NCBI GenBank assembly: GCA_000987045.1
Contig: LAKY01000050.1
Location: 217,593 to 281,592, forward strand
Length of the DNA: 64,000 nucleotides
Direction of reading: 5' to 3'
DNA from: Clostridiales bacterium PH28_bin88
GTDB taxonomy: Bacteria; Bacillota; PH28-bin88
Shown here: piece after piece, positions 8,011 to 16,183 of the stretch
Layout: every line of letters begins with the position of its first letter
How positions within the stretch are numbered: position 1 is the first letter of the stretch
Notes under the pieces: model-generated
Told to the model about the DNA's origin: nothing
The model's database searches: none
What the model saw: the letters and a program-made list of their open reading frames with translations, nothing else
Position numbers and translations under genes: made by a program

Positions 8011-8565
8011 ATGCAGGAAATAGGTCAAAGGATCAGGGAACTAAGACAAGAAAAAAGGATGACTCTGGAAGATCTCAGCTCCGCCACCGGTCTTTCTAAG
8101 AGTTTTATTTCCGAGGCCGAGCGGGGGATCGCCTCTCTTACCATCACGTCCCTGCAGAAGATTGCAGAGGCGCTGGACGTTCAACTCTCCAACTTCTTTC
8201 TTTTTCCAAGCCTGGCTTCGAACGGAGTAAAGATTACTCGCGCAGGAGAACGCACCGAATTTCGGATGGAGGCGAATGAGGACCGGATATACTGCAGTTT
8301 GGCGGCAGGCTTTCCCGGCAGGGTACTGGAGCCCCTTCACACTACCCTTCTCCCTGGCCACTGCCGCAATGAAACGTACAGCCACCCGGGGGAAGAATTC
8401 GCATTCGTACTTGAGGGTACCCTTACGGTCCTGGTGGAGGACCGGGAATTCGAACTGGGGCCAGGCGATTGCATTCACCTGTCTTCTCCAATTCCGCACA
8501 ATTGGGAGAACCGCACTGACAAGCCTGTTAAGCTCATCGCCGTCAGCACTCCGAAGATATTCTAG
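8011..8565 (+). CDS. XRE-family regulator with C-terminal cupin domain
   Basis: A 184-residue protein. Residues 5-60 form a Cro/C1-type helix-turn-helix (RIRELRQEKRMTLEDLSSAT followed by SKSFISEAERG). Residues 105-180 form a cupin barrel (HPGEEFAFVLEGTLTV and PIPHNWENRT). This MerR-unrelated HTH-cupin class usually controls adjacent catabolic or transport genes by sensing a small metabolite. Here it stands directly before the remnants of a hydantoinase/ABC permease/Xaa-Pro peptidase operon, so its original target is probably broken. The gene itself is full length, with a GGAGGGCAG ribosome site. Confidence 0.9.
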   Translation: MQEIGQRIRELRQEKRMTLEDLSSATGLSKSFISEAERGIASLTITSLQKIAEALDVQLSNFFLFPSLASNGVKITRAGERTEFRMEANEDRIYCSLAAGFPGRVLEPLHTTLLPGHCRNETYSHPGEEFAFVLEGTLTVLVEDREFELGPGDCIHLSSPIPHNWENRTDKPVKLIAVSTPKIF

Positions 8566-8625
8566 TCTCGGAAACCACGGCTCCGGCCTGACGATTCAAC
8601 TCAGACAGAAGGGAGAGTCAATCTA

Positions 8626-9294
8626 GTGAAGAGGTTCCGCGTCGCAATGGATATTGGCGGTACTTTTACCGATTTCGTCCTCTACGACGAATTAACCGGA
8701 GAGTACCGCACTGGGAAGGTTTCAACCACCCCGAAGGACCTTTCAATCGGAGTGCTTGAGGGGCTGGGTCACCTTGCGAAGGATCTCTCGGACATCGATT
8801 TTTGCGTTCACGGTACTACCGCTGGCCTGAACTCCTTCCTGGAGCGCAAAGGAGCACGGGTAGCCTTAATCACAACCGAGGGCTTCCGCGACGTGTATGA
8901 AATTGCTCGCGGAAACCGCCCGGAGATGTACAACCTGCAGTACCGGAAACCCGAGCCACTGGTCAAGCGGCGTGACATTTTCGAGCTTAAGGAGCGAGTC
9001 CTCTTCGATGGAACGGTGGCTGCGGCCGAGGACATGAACGCGAGCTTGTTCCGCAGCGCCTTCAGCCCGGTTATTTACGAGATGAAGGACTGCAGCGTGG
9101 GTATCTTCAACGACAAAGCCAAGATGCTCGGCCAGTCGGCGGGGCTGCCCATCTTTCTCGGCAACCTGGAAGAATGCATCAAGAAGACCATTGATATGTA
9201 CGGCCTTGACTTCTTCCAGGAGGGAGACGTCCTGATCATGAACGACGCGTACATGACAGGGACCCACCTGAACGATGTCACGGTTTTCGCGTGA
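8626..9294 (+). pseudogene. hyuA-hyuB fusion remnant (N-terminus of hydantoinase A joined to N-terminus of hydantoinase B)
   Basis: The frame begins as a normal hydantoinase/oxoprolinase A (VAMDIGGTFTDFVLYDE, VHGTTAGLNSFLERKG) from a GTG at 8626 with an AAGGGAGAG site. At about residue 127-134 it changes without a stop into the N-terminal part of the B subunit (FRSAFSPVIYEMKDCS, GDVLIMNDAYMTGTHLND) and then stops at TVFA. A full HyuA is about 650-700 residues, so roughly 500 residues are missing at the junction. The product cannot be a working enzyme. The join is in frame, consistent with a deletion that removed most of hyuA and the start of hyuB. Confidence 0.8.
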
Positions 9295-9947
9295 TCAGCC
9301 CCCATGCGCCCGTGAACGGCGGGAATTTCCGCGCGCTCACCGTCAAAGCGCCTCCCCGGTCGATTTTTACCGCCGAGGAGCCGGTTGCGGTGCAGTGGTA
9401 CTTTTCCCACCTGGGTCTCTTAATAGACCTCATTATCAAGGCGCTGGCGCCGGTTATTCCCGATCGTGCGGCAGCGGCACACTACGGCGATTCGATGTGC
9501 ATCAACTTTGCCGGGGTTGACCCGCAAAACGGGTCTCCCTTCCTCACGGTGGAGGCCACAGTAGGCGGCTGGGGGGCTTTCCATGGCGTGGACGGCAGGA
9601 ATGCCTTGATCAACAATGTTAGCGGGGACTTCAAGAACCTTCCGGTCGAGGTGATGGAGTCCAAGTACCCCGTCACCGTGACCCGCTACGCGATTCGGCC
9701 CAATAGCGGCGGCCCCGGAAAGTTCAGAGGCGGCAACGGAGTCATCAGGGAGTACCGGATAAACTGTGACGACGGATGTGTGTACCTGTGGTGGGAGCGG
9801 TCCAAGAATCCCGCATGGGGAATTCTGGGCGGGCACGCCGGGAAGGGTCCGGTGGTAGCCATCAACCCCTCGACCTCAAGGGAGAAGCGGGTGCTCAAGG
9901 TCAACGGAATGAAGTGGTCCTTTCGTTCTCAACTCCCGCGTTTCTGA
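9291..9947 (+). pseudogene. hydantoinase B C-terminal remnant
   Basis: From about 9295, in a different frame, the sequence resumes as the C-terminal third of hydantoinase B (VNGGNFRALTVKAPP, NSGGPGKFRGGNGVIREY, WGILGGHAGKGP). Compared with the usual order of the family, about 200 residues between the two HyuB pieces are missing and the frame is shifted. After about residue 205 the similarity stops and the sequence runs into the truncated ABC permease in yet another frame. It is a second deletion scar in the same operon. Confidence 0.78.
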
Positions 9948-10789
9948 CGGCCCGCAACCTGCAAAACATCGTGGACCAGTCGGCGGCTGTCGGCATCATC
10001 GCCTGTGCCATGACGCTGGCCATTATCAGCGGTAACTTCGATCTCTCGGCCGGTGCCATCTTCGCCTTCGCCGGTTCCCTGGCGGCGATCATTGCCGCCA
10101 GTGGTTACGTAGAGTTGGGGTTTGCAGCCGGTGTACTGACCGGCCTAGTGCTCGGGCTGATCAATGGCGCCATCATCTCGGGGTTCCGGGTCCACTCCTT
10201 CATAGCGACGCTGGCTACCGGGTTGATCATCCGGGGGTTGGCGATGATCCTGACGGGTGGACGCCTGATCATCGTGAACGACCATGCGTTTAAGGTCATG
10301 GGCCAGGGTACTTTCCTGGGCATCAAGTACCCGATTTTCATCCTCGCCGCCTGGGTGACATTCACGTGGATCCTGCTGTCCCGTACTACATTCGGCCGGG
10401 CGGTCTACGCCATCGGAGGCAACGCCGAAGCCGCCCGCCTGTCCGGCATCCAGGTGAACTGGGTCCGGACCCTGATCTTCGGGCTCACCGGCCTGAGTGC
10501 GGCATTGGCCGGGGTCATCACGGTCTCTCGCATCGGCCAGGGCCAGGCCGACATCGGTTCGACGGTGGATCTGGAAGCCATCGCCCGGGTGGTAATCGGC
10601 GGTACCAGAATCATGGGCGGGGAAGGTGCCATTTGGCGCACCGTTTTCGGTGTCTTGCTGATGCGGTTGATGAGTAACGGGTTTAACATTCTCAACGTCC
10701 CGCCGTTCTACCAGCGGGTCTTCGAAGGGACGGTCATCCTTTTTGCCGTTGCTGTCGACACCCTGACCCGGTCCCGGCGGCAGAACTGA
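9914..10789 (+). pseudogene. RbsC-like ABC transporter permease, N-terminally truncated
   Basis: From FLTARNLQNIVDQSAAVG onward the frame is a normal ribose/sugar-type ABC permease (BPD_transp_2): the conserved GNFDLSAGAIFAFAG loop, IGGNAEAARLSGI and EAIARVVIGGT are all present, and it reaches the usual C-terminus. The first ~35 residues, including the first membrane helix, are replaced by out-of-frame hydantoinase sequence. No ribosome site lies at the join. The ATPase and binding-protein genes expected with it are absent, so they were probably lost in the same deletion. Confidence 0.75.
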
Positions 10790-10856
10790 AGGACGAAGGG
10801 TAAGGATACACCGGACGTACAGCCCGGGAAGATAAGGAAATCCCCGAGAGGAGACG

Positions 10857-11347
10857 ATGATGGATAAAGTTGTGTTTGAGAGGCGGTATACTAGGCTGCA
10901 GTCCAGGATTGTTCAAGAAAACGCGGAGGCCGGTTTAATCACGGATCCGGTTAACCTTTATTACTTGACGGGATGGCGGACCAATCCCCATGAACGCTTC
11001 ACCGGGCTCCTCGTCCCTAAGGCAGGTCCGCCTGCCCTCGTTATCCCGGCGCTGGACGTCGAGGCTGCGGGAGTTGGCTGGGTGAGCGACGTCCGCGGCT
11101 GGAAAGACGGGGAGAGTATTTCATTCATCGGACCGGCCATGGGTTGGGATTGGCGATTCATGAGGAGCCGTACTTCGTGGAGGGAAATCGTCAAAGGCTC
11201 CAACCGGGAATGGTGGGGACCGTAGAGCCCGGGATCTACCTTCCGGGAGTTGGCGGAGTCCGGATCGAAGATGATGTCGTGGTGACCTCTACCGGGAGCA
11301 AGAGATTAACTGGCTGGCCGACTGAGCGGCGTGCGTTGGGGGTATAA
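10857..11347 (+). pseudogene. Xaa-Pro peptidase (M24) with internal deletion
   Basis: The ATG at 10857 has a GAGAGGAGACG site and codes for the creatinase-type N-terminal domain (AGLITDPVNLYYLTGWRTNP). At about 11125-11132 the sequence jumps, with a frame change, to the catalytic C-terminus, readable as [15 protein letters not shown] and [13 protein letters not shown]. The middle ~180-200 residues with the first metal ligands are gone. Xaa-Pro peptidases release amino acids N-terminal to proline or hydroxyproline. Its place before hypE/hypD suggests it once served the same pathway (inference). Confidence 0.8.
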
Positions 11348-11420
11348 CGAAACTTGATACTAGCCCTCCGGCATGGGCACAAAACCACCAAAAAAAGGGC
11401 AAGCGAGAATAAAAATGCAT

Positions 11421-11447
11421 AAGGTGCGGCAGCCAACGCCGCACCTT
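11421..11447 (+). terminator. terminator after the decayed peptidase gene
   Basis: AAGGTGCGGC / GCCGCACCTT stem with a 7-nt loop followed by TTCATGTT. It separates the decayed operon from the regulator remnant. Confidence 0.6.
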
Positions 11448-11537
11448 TCATGTTCGCAAATGTTTACTCCTTACCAGCGAAATGATAAACTTGTGCTGGA
11501 ACTATCCTTACCCCTGAGGCTTGGAGATCTTCCCGTT

Positions 11538-12116
11538 ATGGCTAAGTCTTTGGTGCAGTCTCATCAAAGTGCTGACTTTCGGGGTTCGAACTTCCCAAGA
11601 GGTTCGCACGGCCTGTCCATGCTGATGGAAGTACGTGATTTCGCCCAAACGGTCGCCGATGCCATCGCGTCTGTAATCGGCGTAGAAGTCGGCATGGTTG
11701 ACGAAAACTTGCTGACTGTAGTCGGGTCCGGGGAATATGCCAGGAACATCGGTAAAGTTCTGCATCAAGCCACCGTGTCGGCCCGGGTGATTACCGGCGG
11801 GCGGACCCTGGTCATTTCTAACCCGCCGGACGACGAACTCTGCCGGGACTGCCACCAGAAGGGGGCATGCACTGACAGTGCCGACATCATCTCTCCGTTG
11901 ATCATTGACGGGAAACCCGCGGGGTGTGTACTCCTCGTGGCCTGTACTGATGAACAAAGGGACAGGTTAATTGGAGAAACCCAACGCTGGGTGGATTTTT
12001 TGGAAAAGATGACGGAGCTAATCTCCAGGGCCTTTAATGAAAAGCAGAGGATGACGGCGTTAGCTCAGCAGTTTGACACGGTGCTCAACTCCGTCGACGA
12101 ACATATTTATTCTTAA
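11538..12116 (+). pseudogene. sensor part of a sigma-54-dependent regulator, truncated
   Basis: About 190 residues. The region MEVRDFAQTVADAIASVIGV to EKMTELISRAFNEKQR, with CRDCHQKGAC in the middle, matches the N-terminal sensory domain of PrdR-like sigma-54 activators, which is normally followed by PAS, AAA+ and helix-turn-helix domains. Here the frame stops after NSVDEHIYS, just where the PAS domain should begin, so no activator domain remains. The exact start is unclear: ATGs at 11538, 11619 and 11625 are candidates. It is the fifth truncated gene in a row and directly precedes the intact hypE/hypD pair that it may once have controlled. Confidence 0.6.
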
Positions 12117-12127
12117 AGTGGGGGGAG

Positions 12128-13060
12128 ATGACCGTAGCCGGCTTGACAATCTTGACTACAGGAAGAATCTTTGACATCATGAAGTACTCCATCCATGATG
12201 GTCCCGGCATTCGCACGACCGTCTTTTTCAAAGGATGTCCTTTGAACTGCTGGTGGTGCCACAATCCTGAAAGCCAGGCAATGGGGCAGGAGATCATGCT
12301 GTGGGAGGATAAGTGCATCGGCTGTGGAGATTGCCTGAAAACCTGCCCCTACGGAGCAATCGTCAACGTGGATGGCGCCCAGCTAACAGTCAGAGAGAAC
12401 TGCAGGCTGTGCGGCGAATGTAAGAAGGTGTGCCATGCCGGGGCGAGAGTGGTGGTCGGGGAAAAAGTTACCGTTGTGGAGGTAATGAAGGAAATAGAAA
12501 AAGACATTGTTTTTTACGAAGAGTCCGGCGGCGGGGTCACGTTTTCCGGAGGAGAGCCGCTGATGCAACCCGGTTTCCTGAACGCTCTCCTGGAGAATTG
12601 TCGCGAAAAAGAGATTCACACCGCGGTTGACACCACCGGCCTTGCCAAGTCGGACGATTTATTGCGCATCGCCTCCAAAACGGACCTGTTCCTGTACGAC
12701 CTGAAACTAATGGACCCAGAAGAACACAGGAAGTATACCGGCGTATCCAATAAGCAAATCCTCGCAAACTTGAGGGCATTATCCCAGTCTCACGGCAACA
12801 TAGTTGTCCGCATTCCCGTTATCCCGGGTGTGAACGACAACAGGGAGAACATTTTAAGCACAGGTGAGTTTGTCTCGGGATTATCCGGTGTGCGGGAAAT
12901 CAATCTGCTGCCCTACCACAAGGCGGGCATCCATAAATACCAGCGGCTGGCGAAGACCTATTCTTTGCCCGAGACAAAACCTCCCGCAAATGAAACCATG
13001 GACGAGCTGGCGGAGGAACTCAAGAGGGTTTCATACAAGATGATCAAGATAGGAGGTTAG
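12128..13060 (+). CDS. hypE: glycyl radical enzyme activase (HypE-like)
   Basis: About 310 residues, a radical SAM activase of the PflA type. GCPLNCWWCHNPES holds the C-x3-C-x2-C cluster ligands. Residues 60-105 carry two further 4Fe-4S motifs (CIGCGDCLKTCPYGA, CRLCGECKKVCHAGA), as is usual for activases of non-PFL glycyl radical enzymes. SGGGVTFSGGEPLMQP is the SAM-binding region. It installs the glycyl radical on the enzyme encoded 7 bases downstream. The ATG at 12128 directly abuts a GGGGGAG run, so a TTG at 12143 or 12152 could be the true start. Confidence 0.85.
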   Translation: MTVAGLTILTTGRIFDIMKYSIHDGPGIRTTVFFKGCPLNCWWCHNPESQAMGQEIMLWEDKCIGCGDCLKTCPYGAIVNVDGAQLTVRENCRLCGECKKVCHAGARVVVGEKVTVVEVMKEIEKDIVFYEESGGGVTFSGGEPLMQPGFLNALLENCREKEIHTAVDTTGLAKSDDLLRIASKTDLFLYDLKLMDPEEHRKYTGVSNKQILANLRALSQSHGNIVVRIPVIPGVNDNRENILSTGEFVSGLSGVREINLLPYHKAGIHKYQRLAKTYSLPETKPPANETMDELAEELKRVSYKMIKIGG

Positions 13061-13067
13061 CCGGAAG

Positions 13068-15428
13068 ATGAACGAAAGGGTTGCGATGTTAAGGCAACAG
13101 AGCATGGAGACAAAAGCCTGTATCTCTACTGAGAGAGCCGAATTAATTACGCAATTCTACCGGGAGCGCGGGGGTGCCATATCATTTCCGGTACTCAGAG
13201 CGCTGGCGTTCAAGTTCCTGATGGAGAACAAAACCATCTGCATTAACGACGGGGAACTGATCGTGGGCGAGAGGGGCACAGGTCCAAAGGCCACCCCTAC
13301 CTATCCGGAACTGTGCTGTCACAGCCTCGAGGACCTGGAGATCCTCGATACCAGGGAAAAGATCCCCTTTGCCGTTAGCGGCGAAGCGAGACGCGTATAC
13401 GAGGAAGTAATCATCCCCTTCTGGAAGGGTAAATCCATGCGCGACCTGATCTTCAGGGAGATGTCTGCTGAGTGGAAGGACGCGTTCGACAGCGGCGTCT
13501 TTACCGAATTCATGGAGCAAAGGGCTCCGGGCCATACGGTCCTGGACGACAAAATATACCGCCGAGGGTTTCTCGACTTCAAGAAAGATATCCTAGCGAG
13601 CTTGGAGAGCCTGGATTTTTTGAACGACCCGGAGGCCTACGCCAAAAGCGAAGAATTGAAGGCCATGGCCATCTGCGCCGACGCGATCATCAGGTTTGCG
13701 GAGCGGCATGCCGAAAAGGCCAGGGAGCTGGCGGGAGAGGAAGCCAACCTGGAAAGGAAGCGGGAACTTGAGCAGATAGCTGAAATCTGCGGCCGTGTTC
13801 CCGCCCACGCGCCCCGGAACTTCTGGGAGGCGTTGCAGGCCTACTGGTTTGTTCACCTCGGGGTGATCACCGAACTCAATACCTGGGACGCCTTCAACCC
13901 CGGCAGGCTTGACCAGCACCTGTACCCTTTCTACAAGCAAGGGCTTGAGGAAGGAACGTTAACCGTCGAAAAGGCCAGGGAGCTCCTGCAGTGCTTCTGG
14001 GTGAAATTCAACAACCAGCCCGCCCCTCCTAAAGTGGGCGTGACCGCGGCGGAAAGTGGGACCTACACGGACTTTGCCAACATCAACTGCGGGGGCTTGA
14101 GGCCGGACGGTTCCGACGGGGTAAATGACGTCACCTACCTCATGCTGGAAGTCATCGACGAAATGAGGCTGTTGCAACCCAGCACGAATATTCAACTGAG
14201 CAAGAGGAGCCCGGATCGATTCCTTAAAGCGGCCTGCCGGATCATCCGCAAGGGATGGGGACAGCCCTCCATCTTCAACGCGGACCTGATCGTGGAGGAA
14301 CTGCTCCGCCAGGGGAAGTCCATCGAGGACGCGCGGAACGGCGGCGCCAGCGGGTGCGTGGAAACCGGCGCTTTTGGCAAGGAGAGCTACATCCTTACCG
14401 GTTACTTCAACCTGGTAAAAATACTGGAGATTACCTTGCATAACGGGCTTGACCCGCGGACCGGCAAGCGGATCGGTCCGGAGACAGGAGATCCCGCTGG
14501 ATTTACCTCCTTCGATCAATTGTTCGAGGCCTTCAAGCAACAACTGAAGCACTTCATCGATATCAAGATCAAGGGCAACAACATCATCGAAAGAGCTTAC
14601 GCCACCTACATGCCTGCTCCTTTCCTCTCCATAGTTATTGACGACTGCATCAAGCAGGGCAAAGACTATAACGACGGCGGGGCGAGGTACAACACCACGT
14701 ATATCCAGGGGGTCGGTCTGGGCAGTGTCACGGACAGCCTGGCAGCCCTCAAGTATCATGTCTTTGACGAGAAGAACCTGGCCATGGAGGAGCTTTTGCG
14801 GGTGCTGGGCGACAACTTCTCCGGCCACGAGAAGGTACGGCAACTGTTTTTGAACAGGACGCCGAAATACGGGAACGACAACGACTATGCCGACAGCATG
14901 ATGACGTCCGTCTTTGATGCCTTCTACGAGGCAGTCAACGGCAGGAAGAACACCAAGGGCGGGCTGTACCGGATCAACATGCTTCCGACCACTTGCCATG
15001 TTTATTTTGGTTCCGTTGTGGGTGCCACACCCGATGGCCGGAGAGCCTGGGAACCCCTTTCCGAAGGTATTTCCCCTGTCCAGGGGGCGGACCGCCACGG
15101 CCCCACCGCGGTGATCAAGTCCGCCTCCAAGATGGATCATGTGCGGACCGGCGGTACTCTTCTGAATCAAAAATTTACTCCCCAAGTTCTAGAGGGAGAA
15201 GAAGGCATAGAAAAGCTGGTCAACCTGGTGCGGTCTTACTTTAAACTCGACGGTCACCACATCCAGTTTAACGTTGTCAGCGCCGAAACGCTGCGGGCTG
15301 CGCAGGCTGAGCCGGAAAAATACCGGGATCTGATCGTCCGTGTGGCAGGGTACAGCGATTACTTCTGCGATCTTGGCAAAGCCCTGCAGGATGAAATTAT
15401 CGCCCGGACGGAGCACACCCGTTTCTAA
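13068..15428 (+). CDS. hypD: glycyl radical enzyme, probable trans-4-hydroxy-L-proline dehydratase
   Basis: A 786-residue full-length glycyl radical enzyme. The radical site is in VRVAGYSDYF (Gly about 761). The thiyl cysteine is Cys430 in GGASGCVETGAFGKES, with Glu432 two residues on. GCVETG, rather than GCVEP of the glycerol, choline and propanediol enzymes, together with FTEFMEQRAPGHTV and FVHLGVITELNTWDAFNPGR, match what I recall of Clostridioides difficile HypD. HypD dehydrates trans-4-hydroxyproline to pyrroline-5-carboxylate. No proC lies in the window, so the next step must be encoded elsewhere. The ribosome site AGGAGG is 10 bases upstream. A neighbouring family with the same motif cannot be excluded without alignment. 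Confidence 0.78.
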   Translation: MNERVAMLRQQSMETKACISTERAELITQFYRERGGAISFPVLRALAFKFLMENKTICINDGELIVGERGTGPKATPTYPELCCHSLEDLEILDTREKIPFAVSGEARRVYEEVIIPFWKGKSMRDLIFREMSAEWKDAFDSGVFTEFMEQRAPGHTVLDDKIYRRGFLDFKKDILASLESLDFLNDPEAYAKSEELKAMAICADAIIRFAERHAEKARELAGEEANLERKRELEQIAEICGRVPAHAPRNFWEALQAYWFVHLGVITELNTWDAFNPGRLDQHLYPFYKQGLEEGTLTVEKARELLQCFWVKFNNQPAPPKVGVTAAESGTYTDFANINCGGLRPDGSDGVNDVTYLMLEVIDEMRLLQPSTNIQLSKRSPDRFLKAACRIIRKGWGQPSIFNADLIVEELLRQGKSIEDARNGGASGCVETGAFGKESYILTGYFNLVKILEITLHNGLDPRTGKRIGPETGDPAGFTSFDQLFEAFKQQLKHFIDIKIKGNNIIERAYATYMPAPFLSIVIDDCIKQGKDYNDGGARYNTTYIQGVGLGSVTDSLAALKYHVFDEKNLAMEELLRVLGDNFSGHEKVRQLFLNRTPKYGNDNDYADSMMTSVFDAFYEAVNGRKNTKGGLYRINMLPTTCHVYFGSVVGATPDGRRAWEPLSEGISPVQGADRHGPTAVIKSASKMDHVRTGGTLLNQKFTPQVLEGEEGIEKLVNLVRSYFKLDGHHIQFNVVSAETLRAAQAEPEKYRDLIVRVAGYSDYFCDLGKALQDEIIARTEHTRF

Positions 15429-15482
15429 TTAATTTTCATAAATCATACATGCCTCTTGCTTCTTGCATACCAGATGGTTTTC

Positions 15483-15512
15483 GGCCCAGCATTATCTGGG
15501 CCATTTTATATT
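15483..15512 (+). terminator. terminator after hypD
   Basis: GGCCCAG / CTGGGCC stem with a 6-nt loop followed by ATTTTATATTT. Confidence 0.75.
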
Positions 15513-15635
15513 TCTATCGTATTGGACAACGCTCCCATTCACCAAGCATGGTAAAAGTGAGGTCAATATACGTTCAAACAGGGAATTGGCGGGAAGTGTG
15601 GAATATAAAAGTGTAAAACTTTTCTCACAAGGAAG

Positions 15636-16127
15636 GTGTTAGATCTGGCCATTCGATTAGTTAATGATTCGGATTACACAGAAGTTGTATCTGTCATCGA
15701 TGAGTGGTGGGGCGGCCGGCACATGTCTGATATGTTACCTAAACTGTTTTTTGTACATTTTAAAGACACGAGTTTTATCGCCGAGGAATATGGGAAACTT
15801 CTCGCCTTCCTTGTCGGGTTCGTATCACAAGCACACCCTAACGAAGCCTATATTCACTTTGTTGGAGTTCATCCCGATTACCGGGGAAAAGGAATTGCGA
15901 GGAAAATGTATGAGGGGTTTTTCCACAAGGTAATACAACGAGGGTGCGATACTGTTCGTTGTGTGACTTCACCAATCAACAAGATTTCAATCGCGCTTCA
16001 TACCCGGATGGGTTTCCAAATCGAAAAGGGAGATGGCAACGTAGAAGGTATCCCCGTCACTGTTAATTATGACGGACTGGGACAGGATAGAGTTTTGTTT
16101 GTCAAAACACTGTCACATAATGACTAA
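15636..16127 (+). CDS. GNAT family N-acetyltransferase
   Basis: A 163-residue protein with the GNAT acetyl-CoA motif VHPDYRGKGIARKMYEGFF and the later LHTRMGFQIEKG strand-helix. GNAT enzymes transfer acetyl groups from acetyl-CoA to amines. The GTG at 15636 has its AAGGAAG site very close, so the start is uncertain by a few codons. It lies 56 bases upstream of the Kdd-like/sigma-54 fusion gene on the same strand. The acceptor is unknown; beta-lysine N-acetyltransferases are GNATs, but nothing in the sequence shows that specificity. Confidence 0.8.
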   Translation: MLDLAIRLVNDSDYTEVVSVIDEWWGGRHMSDMLPKLFFVHFKDTSFIAEEYGKLLAFLVGFVSQAHPNEAYIHFVGVHPDYRGKGIARKMYEGFFHKVIQRGCDTVRCVTSPINKISIALHTRMGFQIEKGDGNVEGIPVTVNYDGLGQDRVLFVKTLSHND

Positions 16128-16183
16128 TTGCCAACCTTGTGAGGCGTCGAAGCGAAAAATCGGGTGATTAGGGAGGTAAAACG

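Noticed and set aside
7926..8098. Short open frame with AGGAGG site overlapping the XRE regulator start
   Set aside because: The encoded peptide is of mixed, unlikely composition and lies in another frame from the regulator; a leader peptide cannot be shown.
8808..9035. Several minus-strand open frames inside hyuA, hypD, mrfA and other genes
   Set aside because: They are shadows of high-GC coding frames on the other strand, with no ribosome sites and no family resemblance.
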